From the NCBI GenBank assembly GCA_050084515.1, contig CM114271.1, positions 5,890,001 to 5,954,000 of the forward strand: a stretch of DNA of 64,000 bases, given 5' to 3'. This DNA comes from Blasia pusilla (taxonomy: Eukaryota > Marchantiophyta > Marchantiopsida > Blasiales). The notes under the pieces were generated by a model, which was not told the DNA's origin, did not search any database, and was given only the letters and a program-made list of their open reading frames with translations. Below, one piece after another: positions 13,485-25,500 of the stretch (within the stretch, counting starts at the first letter, position 1; the number at the start of each line of letters is the position of its first letter). The translations under genes and the position numbers were made by a program.

Positions 13485-15700
13485 CCTCTCGTTCTCTCCT
13501 TATGCCTCACACGCACACCGTCTTCTTCCACATCTCATGTCTCCAGCCTGAAGCCTCACCAAAATCTACTCCTCTCTCCTCCACCCGCTCCCTTCCAACA
13601 TCATAACCCCATCTCCAGCACGACCCCGACACCTACAACCCTCGCTGAACCTCCTATCGCCCCCATTTCTCTTGAGCATCGGTGTCCCAAAAACTCCTCT
13701 CGCTCCCCTCTTCCTTCCACAACGAGATCCAGTCGCAGCCGCGTGTCCACAAACACCATTCAAAATTAAGCGCCACAATTACGTATTGCCCCGACCATTC
13801 ATCCGACCTAATGACCTGAACCCTCTCTACGTGGGCCCTTGCTCTCCTCGAGAGCAAGTCCGTCCCCCCCTACGTCCTTGTTCCGACCCGTTCAATTCTT
13901 CATGTCCGCTCACAGCTCCAAATCACCGAACATACGATCTCTCCGACGTCAGCTACAGAAGGCGCTGATATGAGCACAATCCCATGCAGTAATCGTCCAT
14001 TGCTGACAGAATCGACGAGGCCTTGATCCCTGTACACAAAAGAGGCGTGTCATAGGATAGATTTCTCCGGAATCTTACTTGGAGCCCGGATACAGCAACA
14101 GGGCGTGTCATTCCATAGATTTCCTCTGGATTGATACGAATTATTCACTCCCTCAACTCAAGAGATGCGGTGGTAAATGTCACTTCCAAGTAGGTAGAGA
14201 GGTGTGGGAGCTAAGCTCTGATAATTATTGGTGGTAATTATGTTTTTCTTAAAATTGTCCATGATCTATATTATAATTTGCGGAGTGGTTTTGACATGGC
14301 GATGCTTCCGGAGCTTGGCACGTGTCATCATAAACCCGGCGCTTATATACTCTAAACCGGCGGGTATACATTTCGGGACGGGGGTGTATATGCATTGGAC
14401 TGTGCAAATCACGGTACCTCACGAGCACTAACTAGTATTGTTTATGTTATTGAGGGTTGTGAGGTTAGCTTTTAGGAGTTCTCGTCGGGTGTTCATGGAC
14501 TCCTCGGAATCCCCCTTCTTATGCTTAAGATGGGTTCCCCCATTTATTTTATTCGTGTATAATATTATTAGGTCTCGGTAATGAACATCTCTCCACTCAA
14601 CGCCTGTCCTTTGGGGTTGTATTTGGTCTTGACACTTGTCCACTTTTATAGGTTAGTTTCATCTAACTAAACTAGATGAGAAGGAAGGTTTCTTTCACCC
14701 ATGCGGGGCACGGGCATCGACTAGTAATCTATAACTCATGTGTGAAACCCACATAAGAACTCCTTGACTTGGCTGGACTTCTGTATGGCCCATGTATGAT
14801 ATAATCTAATCTCAATTGTCATCTTGAAGGATTCTAGCGCATTTGGTAGGGCCTACCAAAGCTTTTGAATATATGACATGTGTCTTGTTTTCATGGGATG
14901 GACCTGCAGGTCAGGTCAAAATACTCCCTATGTGTTTTTGTTTATGGATTCCTTACTAGCTCTAGATTTTTTCCTATGGATAAACCTCCCACTACTCTAT
15001 GGGCTCATTTCCTCACAATCTTCTTTGAATCCCTTTTAGATGAGGCTAGGGAAGTTGTACTCACATCTTGGAATATTTGTCCGCGCTTTTTTTTTGCCAT
15101 GGAAACGTATGAGCTTACCATAGGTTTTGTGAATGAATATTTGAACAATGGTTGGTTTGGCCTCTTCCTATGTTGTGGATGCCATGATGCTTCCATTCCA
15201 AAAGGGCTCGTTGGTATTCATGGGTGTTGAATTTGTTGTCTTTCCCCGTGAACATCTCCAACTAGAATATGCATGATGCATTGGCGGAAGCTATTTTCCT
15301 TTTCTCTACGAATCACATTAGTCAAACCATGAATGTTGAGTGGTTTTAGGCACAAGCACATACCACTTGTCATTAGTCGCCATCAAATGGTTCATGTATT
15401 TATCAAAGATGTAAACTAACTGTCAAGAATGGCCTCTCCATGCTCCCAACATTTAGGTGACATTGTCAGATGTTTATTATGAATAGCCATATTATTCATA
15501 ATTGACATAACCATATAATCAAAAGGAGCATCCGCTATCAACTTTCCATTTGTTGACATCTTCTCACAATTATAAGTCTTGTCATTACTCAATATTTTAA
15601 GAACTCCTTTCCCTCACATTTTCCCACAATATGTACAGATCCGTTGTATATACCATTTCTTGCTTTGTGCACAACGCGAGGCACTAGAATTTAGTGAGCT
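13485..15700. other. CPL4 upstream region, then AT-rich DNA
   Basis: From 13485 to about 13980 the DNA is GC-rich and pyrimidine-rich on the plus strand and probably holds the CPL4 5' UTR and promoter; no clear TATA box was found. From 14.0 to 15.7 kb it is AT-rich. A 116-codon plus frame at 14880-15230 (starting MSCFHGMDL) matches nothing I recognise and may be transposon debris. Confidence 0.4.
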
Positions 15701-16740
15701 CCAACAGTCGTGCGTTTACTCTCCTTGAACGTTAATCTTTGTTGTTGCGGAAGCGTGCGTTTAGTAGGACACGCTCTCAACACTGATCTACATCCAAACA
15801 CGCACTCACGTTAGTCGGGTTTGGATCAATCAACGATTCTAACTTTCCGAGTTCTCGACTCAGCCTCTTATCAAGCTCAACCTTCCTAGTTTCGCGGTTT
15901 ACAACACATGCAAGTCTTTGAAGACTTGGGACAGACTTTCTAGTCGGTTGAGGAACCTCAAACGACGTTTGAATGCCTGGTGGTTCCAACTGTCCAATAG
16001 ACATCCAATGAGTCCCTAGACGTGAGTCAAAAAAATGAATCACGGGTTGGAATCCAAGTGTGGCTTAGAAAGTACACTCCCTTGGATCAAGTTTGGATTT
16101 CGAGTTCCAACGCCAAACTCACGTTCCATCTCGTACCCTTGAGATGCCGATTGGCGCTCAAAGTGGGGTTGGTGTTCCAAAAATCTCGGGAGAGACTCCT
16201 CCTTACTAGTACTTTTGGGGATCTCGCCCTCCCCCCAACTTTAGGGAAAGACAATCGGGCCCCTCAGATTGGCCCTCAACCCGATTGCTCTCATTGTTGT
16301 TTTCGCCCAATATCTCAACTTGTACTCATGCGTTTTTTGAGATCTTTGGTGTGTTGGAAGCGTCTTGAGATACAATTTCCAATGCCTTCTTACTTGTCCC
16401 AAACTCATTTTGGGACTAAATGTTATGGTCTGAAACACAGTAAAAATCCCCAAACGCTAGTCGTGTTGCAAAACTGGTTCTTACCTCTTTGGCAACCAAC
16501 CTTCCTAGACTCAACTCATCTCAAGTCTTGGTTCACATTTGGTCCAGGTTTTTCTGGTTGCGACCACAAATGCATCAAATGCGACCATTTGTTTCGCGTT
16601 TCGTCTCTTGGACTTTTCTAGGAGATCTCTCCAAAAGCCTCTCTAAAGCGCAATCATTGTAGCGTGAGTCCACTAGAATTTTGATGTGCTGTTTGGCGCC
16701 TATTTGGTGTTTTTTTGGTTATGAGGGTCGAGACACCAAC
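15701..16740 (+). mobile_element. Solo LTR (about 1,030 bp) with 5-bp target duplication
   Basis: The LTR runs 15706-16735. The start (TG decayed to AG, then TCGTGCG, with TACTCTCCTTGAACGTTAAT a few bases on) and the end (ATGAGGGTCGAGACA) match the copies at 17.6, 19.3 and 59.6 kb. It is flanked by a perfect direct repeat CCAAC at 15701-15705 and 16736-16740. No coding region lies between, so this is a solo LTR left by recombination of a full retrotransposon. The 199-codon frame inside it is not a gene. Confidence 0.85.
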
Positions 16741-17614
16741 AATTTTGTACAAACTCAAATTCGTTAAAAAAAATTAAAACTTGCTTCAAATCTATCCCCC
16801 AAACCTACTTCCATACTACAAAACATATCCCTACTATAGTTAAAATCGTAGCCCACCCGAAAGCACTTTAGTCCTACAACAAGAAAATGATTTAACTCCT
16901 TACTTCATGGTCGTTGACTAGCCTCTATTGTGTTGACGTAATATCTGCCATTGTGGCTATTTCTCTACCATGCTTTAGGGTCCTACGCATCTACAATATA
17001 AGAGGCAAATCTAAGTAGGACATTTCACCTAATAGTCATAGTCCAAGCTAGTCCTTACCTTCTTTCAAATTGAAGCCATTCTTAGATATGGATGCATTCC
17101 ACCACTTGAATGCACTCTTGCACTCTATTGCTAATTCAATTGTTCCATAAGTTCCACACTATTCTTCTTCTCACTAACCACTGAGTAAATCTTAGTCATC
17201 CACAAGGAAATGATGTCTACTTAGGTCGAGATAATCATCGACTAAAGATGACACCATAGCACCTCTAAATAGCTTATTGCCATCCACTTTCAGCATAAGA
17301 GACGAACAATAATAGATTGTACATATCTGGTGCTAGAAAAAATGCTTAGAAGAGCATGACTCTTATGGATGATCTAATATGCAACAAACATATCGAGAAT
17401 GTCATAGTAATACTCCTCTATCAAACATGCTTGCTATGGACAATAAGATTTACAAGAATATTTCATGGAATTGGTTTGATGTCTTCCAAGGCATGGCCAA
17501 GCGATCCACATAGCACAGATATTTCAGAGAGGATCGCTCTATGTATGAAAGTTTCCTTGGGATTACTAGAAGGTTTGAGGACATTTCACACCAACTCAAA
17601 TGAATTAAAGACCC
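16741..17614. other. AT-rich spacer between two solo LTRs
   Basis: No recognisable coding or structural RNA feature. A 102-codon plus frame at 17356-17664 runs into the next LTR and has no motif. The two flanking LTRs have different target duplications, so this is not the inside of one element. Confidence 0.5.
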
Positions 17615-18614
17615 ACAATTTTCGTGCGCCTACTTCTCTTGAACATCAATCTCACACGTTGTAGAAGCATACGTACGCGTTAAGTAGGGTTAACGTAAAC
17701 GCTCACACTACCAATCTGCCCCCAAACACACTCATGTTAGTCTTTTATGATTCAACCAGCCTTCCAACTCCCTGAGTTCTCAACTTAGGCCATTCATCAA
17801 GCTCAAGAGGTCCTAACTCCTGACTTCCACAACAAGGGCAAGTCTTCCTATATTTGGGATTGAACGACGCTTGCATACCTAACGGTCCCGACTATCCAAT
17901 GGGCCTCGCGCAAGTTCCTAACCAAGACCCCAAGAAATGAGTCAAAGGTTGGAATCCAATGATGACCTCTGAAATTCACTCCTTTGGATTTGGCTTGGGG
18001 TTCATATCCCAATGCCAACGTCCTTATCCATGCCCTTGGTTAGCCCCAATGACTCACCAAAGCGGAGTTCAAGTCCTAAGCACCCTGGGAGACTCTCCCC
18101 CTTATATATACTTCTAGGGTTCTTCGAACTCCCCCTAACTTTGGGAAAATACCCTCGGGCAGCTCATTTTGGCCCTCAACCCAGTTTTTCTTCAGTTAGT
18201 TTTATTACAATTTCTCATTGCTAATCCGTTTTTCTAGATCTTTGATGCGTTGGAATTGAATTTGCATAAGCTTTCTAATGCCACCTTACTTGTCCCAAAT
18301 ACATCTCAGGTCTAGCCGTTATGACCTAAAATATAGTGAAACCCAAAACGATCGTCAAGTTCAAATTTTGGTTCTCATCCTCTTTGGCAATCCAATTTTC
18401 TTAGACTCGACTCCTCTCAAGTCTTGGTTTGCGGTTGGTCCATCTTTCCCAAGTCGCGATATTTAACACATGAAACGCTCAACCTTTCTCGCGCCTCACA
18501 TCTCATATCTCCTTCAAGAGACTTCTTTGATATACATCCATCATAGTGTGAGTCTACTAGAGTCATAATATTTTGCATTGACATGCGTTTGTTTATGAGG
18601 GTCACGACAAAAAT
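17615..18614 (+). mobile_element. Solo LTR, same 1-kb family, older copy
   Basis: The LTR runs about 17620-18609, in the same orientation as the 15.7-kb copy. Start: TTTCGTGCGCCTAC (TG decayed to TT). End: TTTATGAGGGTCACGACA. The flanking pentamers ACAAT (17615-17619) and AAAAT (18610-18614) match at 4 of 5 bases, a decayed target duplication. Internal similarity to the 15.7-kb and 59.6-kb copies is continuous, with many substitutions. Confidence 0.75.
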
Positions 18615-19112
18615 AGTTATAAAAACGTACCATGAATGGTTGTAGCATTCGTTTTAGTACAAGATTGAGCGCTACCAATAGTTTTTCTAGCACTACACAT
18701 AGTATGAAAATATTAAGTGTTACTATAGTATAACCACATGTAGTGGTATGAATGCCACTATACTAAATTGCAGTGTATTATTGTTAGTAAAAAAAAACAC
18801 AAATACGCTACCATGATGGATAACATACATGATACGTGTACCCAAATAATGGAATAAACCATATCTTCAAATGCAATAAATTTTTTTGCAATGGGTCCAC
18901 GTATCATCATCGTACGAGCTTTTAATGTTTGGAATGACTATATTCAATCAAATATAGGATGACGTGGAGATGAGCCATGTCATACTTATGAGAATGCCAT
19001 GTCACATATAATAAGGGTGATAAGGCCCTTTACATGTCCTATAAGACTACACCAAACCATTCTAATCAATCATCATGAAGCCACCGTGGAGTCCTTGCAA
19101 CTGGAGTTCTAG
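18615..19112. other. AT-rich spacer
   Basis: No open frame or known repeat end was found. Confidence 0.5.
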
Positions 19113-19315
19113 ATGACTCGTCCTTTGCAACTAGGTACTAAACTAGTTGCAACAGTTGCTACTGCAATTCTTTATTGTAGGCAACATATTCCCATAACTT
19201 TGCAACGTGTCCAAGCGAAACGTGCCATAAAGAGGGGCCAAGTTATGGAAGATGTTGGTGTTAGACACCTTCTTAGTTGTAGTCATGTTTCTATAGGCGT
19301 AGTTGATATTCTCTC
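19113..19315 (+). repeat. Dispersed coding-like repeat, copy B (interrupted by an LTR)
   Basis: The frame contains IPITLQRVQAKRAIKRGQV, then EDVGVRHLLSCSHVSIGVVD. It aligns by eye with copy A at 20951-21217 (ISIALQRAKANGLLPRAQA, then GDANARDPLSNNHNSLGVAD). The similarity stops where the LTR at 19316 begins. DNA after that LTR (20347 on) resembles what follows copy A, so the LTR landed inside this repeat. Protein identity is unknown; the shared amino-acid pattern suggests an old transposon frame. Confidence 0.5.
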
Positions 19316-20346
19316 TGTCGTGACCCTCATAGCCAAACATGTGCCAAGGCGTAACATTGGAATTCTAGTGGGCTCACACTAGGATGGTTGTGCATTGGAG
19401 AGATCTCTTGAAGGAAACACTAGATATGAGACGCGAGCAAGGTTGAGCGTTTCATGAGTTTATGGTCGCGATTAAGAAAACCTCAACTAAACATGAACCA
19501 AGACTTGAGATGAGTTGAATCTAGAAAAGGTGGCTAGCAAAGAGGTTGGGAAACGGATTTGGAACGTGACTAGCGTATGGAGATTTACTATATTTTGGAT
19601 CATAACTTTCAGACTTGAGATGCGTTTGGGACAAGTAAGATGGTTTTAGAAAGCTTAGGTGAAGTTAGATCCAGCACACAAAAGATCTAGAAAAACGCAC
19701 AAGCAGAAGTTGAGAAACTACCTAGAAATAATTGAATAAGAAGTTGGGTTGAGGGCCAAAAGAAGTGGCTTGGGAGTCCTTCTTCCAAAGATAGGAGAAG
19801 GGCGGAGAACCCCAAAACTACTAATAATGCAAACCCTCCCCCTATATACTAAGATAGGGGGAGGGTTTGCAAGGGTGCTTAGGACCTGAACTCTACTTTG
19901 GAGATCCACGGGGTGAACCAAGGGCACAAAATGGATCGGGAGGTTGGCGTCGGGATGCGAAACTCTTGCCAAGTCCAAGAGAGTGGATTTCATAGGTCAC
20001 CCTTGGATTTCAATTCGCGATCTATTTGTTGGGTCTCGATTAGGGACTCAAACGATATCCATTTGACAATTGGAATCACTAGGCGTATGAACGCCATTTT
20101 AGGTGTGTGGACTAATAAGAAAGTATGTTATAAGTCTAGAAAGACTTGCCCGTGTTGGGAAGTGAGGAACTAGGAGGGTTAAGCTTGATGAAAGGTCAAA
20201 TTAAGAGTCCGGGGAGTTGGAAGGTTGATTGACCCAAACCAGACTAACGTGGGTGTATTTAGGTAGAGACCAACAGTGTAAGCGTGTCCTAAACGTATGC
20301 GTCCGCAAAACTTGACTTTCAAGAGGAGTAGACACACAACAATCTC
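19311..20346 (-). mobile_element. Solo LTR, same 1-kb family, inverted
   Basis: The LTR runs 19316-20341 on the minus strand. On the plus strand it begins TGTCGTGACCCTCATAGCC and ends GAGTAGACACACAACA, the reverse complement of the family start. The flanking pentamers CTCTC (19311-19315) and ATCTC (20342-20346) match at 4 of 5 bases. Compared with the 59.6-kb copy its first bases show C-to-T changes at CG steps (TGTCGCG versus TGTTGTG), the usual scar of methylated DNA. Confidence 0.8.
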
Positions 20347-20640
20347 TTTTCTTAAAGAGTTTAGTGAGAAAGGGGTCACTTTTTTATTTTTATTGGCCAT
20401 ATGAGACCTCACCTACCTATTAGAAAATTTGAATCGCCCCTTTCTCCACTTTCAACTCGTTCTATAAACCTTTTACGAATGATTTCTTTCCTCTTAAGCA
20501 ATTGTCTCCATAGATCATTCGAGACCTCTACACACCGTTGATAGTGCACATTGAATGCTCAGCGATTCCATGCCAATTTATGGAAACTTTATCGTCTCTC
20601 CGTCACTCGTCCACATCTTCCACTTCTCATTAGCTTCGTG

Positions 20641-20845
20641 AAGAGGCGCGGGGAGTAGATGTTAATTTAGGACATGGCTCATGAGTCCCTAACCGAGACC
20701 CAACAAATGGATTACGGCTTGGAGTCCAAGAGTGACCTCCGAAATCCACTCTCTTGGACTTGACTAGGGCTTTGAATCCCAATGCCAACACCCCAACGCC
20801 ATGTCCTCTTCTCATTAGTTTCCTATGCAGGAGGCGGTGCGAGCC
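20641..20845 (+). mobile_element. Internal fragment of the 1-kb LTR family
   Basis: About 180 bases (CATGAGTCCCTAACCGAGACC through GGCTTGGAGTCCAAGAGTGACC to AATGCCAACACC) match the middle of the LTRs at 15.7 and 17.6 kb. Both ends are missing. The fragment is bordered by an imperfect direct repeat with the core CTTCTCATTAG (near 20623 and 20809). Confidence 0.6.
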
Positions 20846-20950
20846 CAAGTGGTGGGACAAGGGAGATTGCTACAAGGAGCGGCGGTAAAGAAGACCCATA
20901 TTTATAGTTGATTTCATGATGGAGATTGATTTGTCCCCCTAGCCATTGAG

Positions 20951-21235
20951 ATGTACGGGGCTATGGGGGAGAGGTTTGACTCATTCCTTACGGATTGTGT
21001 CCATCATCTCCAATCGAGAAATGGGTTTTCCTCAGTTGATGCGATTCTTTTTTGGAGGCGACGGATCTCCATAGCTTTGCAACGTGCCAAGGCAAATGGG
21101 CTTTTGCCGCGGGCTCAGGCAATTGGAGATGCCAATGCTAGAGACCCGCTTAGTAATAACCATAATTCTCTAGGTGTTGCTGATATTATCTTTCTTGTTG
21201 GTGAATTTGAAGGATAAGGGGAGAAGGCCCCTTCT
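20951..21235 (+). repeat. Dispersed coding-like repeat, copy A
   Basis: An 88-codon frame includes FWRRRISIALQRAKANG and QAIGDANARDPLSNNHNSLG. Related stretches occur at 19.11-19.32 kb and, in decayed tandem form, at 46.44-46.85 kb. I do not recognise the protein. The Trp-Arg-Arg-Arg...Leu-Gln-Arg pattern reminds me of transposon-encoded proteins in early plants, but that is an impression only. Confidence 0.45.
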
Positions 21236-21339
21236 TTCTTTTCATGGCTGGTTTTAGCTCGCGAGTTTTTGGCTCTCTATGCCCCCTCCTTTTCCATCCA
21301 GCGTTTTTATCGAAGTTTATGATTTTTGAGAACCTTGTC

Positions 21340-21640
21340 TCTTCGACATCCACGCCTAATTTCCAGCTTTCCATCATCCCGCACCGCCTTCTGCAACCCT
21401 TCCAACGAAGCTTGCAGGTTCTCTTCCAGCAGCCATCAAGCGCTTTTATTGAAGTTCATTATCCTTCCAGCAGCATCGCGGCAGAAACGTCGCTTCCCAT
21501 TAATGCTGCAGGCGACTTCGGGGTCCTCACCGTCTTGTCCCACATGGACAGTCCTCGTCTCCCGGCATGTCCTACATTAACATCTACTCCCCGCGCCTTC
21601 GCTCGATCCCTCACTGCAACCACACATTTACCGCGAAAAA
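21340..21640 (-). pseudogene. Decayed duplicate of CPL4 exon 1 and its 5' flank
   Basis: Read on the minus strand, this region aligns by eye with CPL4 exon 1 (13260-13484) and about 90 bases upstream. Where CPL4 reads MSAPSSPTASSGSDDFAAML, this copy reads (V)RTPKSPAALMGSDVSAAML; the ATG has become GTG and the frame breaks soon after. Matching anchors also occur in the distal part (CACGCCTAATTTCCAGCT versus CACACCTAATTCTCCAGCT) and in the flank (CCGTCTTGTCCCACAT versus CCGTCTTCTTCCACAT). Only exon 1 and flank are present, so this is a partial DNA-level duplication rather than a processed pseudogene. It lies about 0.9 kb upstream of the HHP4-like start, in the opposite direction. Confidence 0.65.
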
Positions 21641-21649
21641 CCTAAAACC

Positions 21650-22512
21650 TCGCCAAAGCCCCCCGTGTCGCAATTCCCCTCTACTGACAGCGTCACAACA
21701 ACTTCTATCGCTCAGGAATCGCTGTAGCATGTAAAAAAATAGATCGCTGCAACATAGCGAACAAGCTGTTTTCAAAATTGCGCGCAGGGGAGAGCGATTC
21801 TCAAGATTCGGTTGAGGACCAAATTAGCCGCAGTAACATATCCAGCATGCGGTTTTAAAAATTGCGGGTCTGTATCAATCCATTCAGCCGATCGAGCTAG
21901 CGAGCGAGGGAACGAGAGCGCGTCTGACTCCGCACGAGCGCTTTTCTCAAGAATATACTCGTCGGATGTACACCTTTCGTCCCGTTCGCAATGTCCGTGC
22001 CTCCTCCTCGCTGGCCCGTAAGGCATTCAACCTTTCCCGCGTCCGGTTCAAAACGCATTTGTTTGTGAACATTGCCGCCACATCGAGTATGTGAGAAGCC
22101 ACAGCTGTCTCCATCGCTGGTCGCTCGCTTTGCACAATCTCATTCGTTCCGAGGAATGCTTCCAACGTGGGCCCACCGAACCTCTCAGGCATCATTTATC
22201 AGGTATTTATTGGTAACACTTCCTAATGTTGTCAACCGCGTCAGGGGCTTACTCAGCGTGTTCCTAACTTCCTATTCTGGCGATTTTCTCATATTTCGGG
22301 GATGTCGATTCGCTTCACTACGCATTGTCTCTGCTTGCTGTCGGCGAGAATTGGGCTTTCGTCGTTCCTTGCGTGCTCCAATATACGAATTCTTAGTATC
22401 GACTCTAATTGACTTCTCTCTTGTGAATTTCAAAGCCAAGCGTTTTCAGCAGAAACTTATAAGCGAGTCTCGATCCCTAGGTAGGATTGGTGTGGTCTCC
22501 TCTGGACTGTGA
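21650..22512 (+). promoter_or_regulatory. GC-rich 5' flank and leader of the HHP4-like gene
   Basis: Composition changes from AT-rich to CG-containing DNA at about 21.65 kb. The 146-codon plus frame 22072-22512 ends in a TGA directly before the HHP4-like ATG at 22513 and has no domain; it is probably untranslated leader. No certain TATA box was found, and the transcription start is not determined. Confidence 0.4.
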
Positions 22513-25500
22513 ATGATGGGGATGCTGGAGCTGGACTCTGATACTCAATTAAATGGGCAGGGAACGACGGATGGGGGAGGAAACGATTGTGTTTCTCAGA
22601 CGAAAAGCCCGACGAAGCGGGTGCAGTTGTTGGTGAAGAAGCGTTATCATCTGATCAAGTATAATGATCTCCCCCCACACCTGAAGAGTAACGAGTATAT
22701 TTTGGAATACTATCGCTCCGATTGGCCTCTCAGGGAAACAGTTTTCAGCTTGTTTTCCATTCACAACGAGACTCTCAACATATGGACGTAAGTACATCCC
22801 TCCTGGGTATTTTATATGGCAAGTCATGGGAATCTCCCCTTTCTCTGTAGGGTGTTTTAAGATTTATCGGGAATCAGGTTTAAACGGCGAATAATTTCTT
22901 ACACTATAATGCGGTTTCTAGAGTTGAACATCTGGAACAGTTAACTTCTTTGGAGAACATTATCGTCTTATCCTACCACTTGTCTGGCTTGATCCATCAT
23001 AAATTGGTACGGAAAAAAATTGAATCGCGATCTTGGGTCCCCGTGAAGTAAACGTCAGGTCATCAACTCTCTCGGGAGATCACAGGTTGGAACCAATTGG
23101 TGACAAAGAAAGGGCTATCGTAAGGACATGACAGCAAAGGTAAGAAGATGAAGAGATTCTGAATCTCTAGAAGCTGACTTCCAACTGGTGGCACCTTGCT
23201 GCACAGTGGTTCCGTAATTCCAACTGCTCATCCTGAAGTTCTACGATTTACATTGGCAAAAGTGTGACTTTCAAAAGTTCTCACCTTAGTAGGCTGGTAC
23301 ATGTGGCATGTACCTGTGTGTGTAACATAATCCTAACCGCTGTCAGGATCCAAATGCGGACAAAGTGAAACTAATGCAAGTGTGATGTGCTTTCACTACC
23401 TGGAATCAAGCCACGGATTGGTGAACATGTGGCACATTACAGGTGGACTCAAACTATTCGAAGCCGAAGTAGTACCAGCAACACTCTGTGGCTCTGAAAT
23501 TTGGAACCCACTCCTTGTAAATGGCCAAAGATCTTGGATGGACACAACAAGCCTTCAAGTGACAACCCCTTGGTATCATGAAACTAGCACCTTTAGATCC
23601 GGTGTTGGCAGAGTTCAGGGGGATGCAGATGGAGACTCACGCATTCAAAAGACTACTCGGTTTCTCTAGTATGGCTGATGATCCCAATCGACAATCAAGA
23701 AGAGCGTTTGAATCTACTAAGGACAGTGCTGTTACTTGTGTAAGAAATTGGTCCCATATCTTTAAAGTGGGGCATATCTATTGATTGCCTGCCATAGAGC
23801 ACCTGGAAGCCCTTTTGGAAGACTTACCTCTGCTCTCTCTAATGGCCTTTCTGAAAGAGTGTTCGAACCTTCTAAGGACAACTCTATTTCTGTTGCCAAA
23901 ATGACAGGTGCAACAACTGTGATAGAATGGCTTCACAAAGTGGTATTCCAGTCTGTGACCTTGCAAAAAGTAGTTGTAGAGACCTCCCAAAAGAGCTGCG
24001 CAATGCTCATGTTTCCCCCAGATGTGAGGCTCACCAGAAACGATGTGGGGCTCACCAGAAACGATGTGGGGAAGGGATCTAGGAGAGTACAGGGAAGAGA
24101 GAAAGGATCAGAAGATACCATTCCTGCGTGTATATTGGGAGATCACTAAACAAGATTATTACCTCTTAGCCCACATGTATCTAGCAAGATATGGTGTGGT
24201 CTGGTCACATTCAGATGTGGCTTGTCAGACATAAACTTGAAGAGTTAGTTTTTTTCACTCAATATGAGGGAACAGGATATGTAGAGACATTCAGAGTTCT
24301 GGGAGCTCGATGAATGAGGAGCGTTGTCTTTCAAGTGCAGCTTTCATTAAAGAAAAATAAGGGTGTGGCTGAACTATCCCAGAGTAATGCCTTGACTGAG
24401 TGATTCAAGATCAATTAGGAAATGTTCAAATAGCTAACTTTTGACATCCACATGTGAGTGCTAGAGTACAACACTTGAAACATCTAGCTTGTTTTGACAC
24501 ATCATGCGTTTATTTTACTCATCCATGAGTATTATATCTTGAAGGCCTATTTTCCAGCATGGATTAGTGTTGTAAATAATCAGTTTATGCTTTCTTTCAT
24601 TTTGTAAGGCTACAAAGCAACCCTGTGACACGCACTGAAGATTACACCTGGGGCAGTATAGATTCCACCTCTATTGGGTAAAAAAACTCAATGTTTACAC
24701 TGTGTTTCCTTAAAAAGGATTCTCCTTTGTCAGTCGGTGGGCAATGCAGCAGATGCTTCGCTGCTCTTGAGAGCAGTGGAACTGAACCATAAATCCTCCC
24801 CAGCAACCAGCTAGTGCTCAAAGGTGGGTCTTTTGAGGGACACCATGTAGTCTGCAATATAGTTGGACTTTTATAAGGTTCTAAAACTAGCGTCTCCATT
24901 CCCTACTGCCGTAAAGAGAACTCATTCTATTACTAGAGTGTGTGCCAACTTAGAGTATGTATAGTGGATTTACTTGGAGCTGCAGACTCATGTTCCAATT
25001 TGCTGTATTGCAAAATCTAGGTTCCTTTTCTTGATACAATGACTTTTTGCTGTTATAAGATTTTTGTAAAATTTGAGTAACTAGATGAGGAATGCAGTGA
25101 AGTGCATAATTTCTGAATGGGATTAACAAATCCTTTGTGGTTCTGTTTCTGTTTACAGGCATTTGTTAGGGTTCTTGATCTTTCTGGCTCTGGCAGCCTA
25201 CACTGCCACAATGTTACCCACAGTGGTGGATATGTCGGGCTTGCCCCAGACGTCAAGCTTTCAAACAGTGTCTTCAGTAAGTAACTACCAAAAAGTGACC
25301 ATTTGCAAATTCAGAATGCTTAACCTAAAGAGACCACAGGAACTTTTTGGTCCAAACATGTCACAGAAAACTTCAATGCTCATAATGATTCCAGACCAGA
25401 TTGATCAGATATATCCATGTATGAATGGGTATCGATATCAAGATTCAGTACTTGCAGTCAATGCAACATGTAAGTGGAAGTGTGATTCATTGGCCTGGAG

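Noticed and set aside
13114-13551. 145-codon Ser/Pro-rich plus frame
   Set aside because: It is the antisense shadow of the acidic, Glu/Asp-rich first exon of the CPL4-like gene.
16022-16621. 199-codon plus frame
   Set aside because: It lies entirely within a solo LTR; related LTR copies at 17.6 and 59.6 kb do not keep the frame open.
15701-18614. One large retrotransposon bounded by the LTRs at 15.7 and 17.6 kb
   Set aside because: The two LTRs have different target duplications (CCAAC and ACAAT/AAAAT) and the 0.9 kb between them carries no retrotransposon motif.
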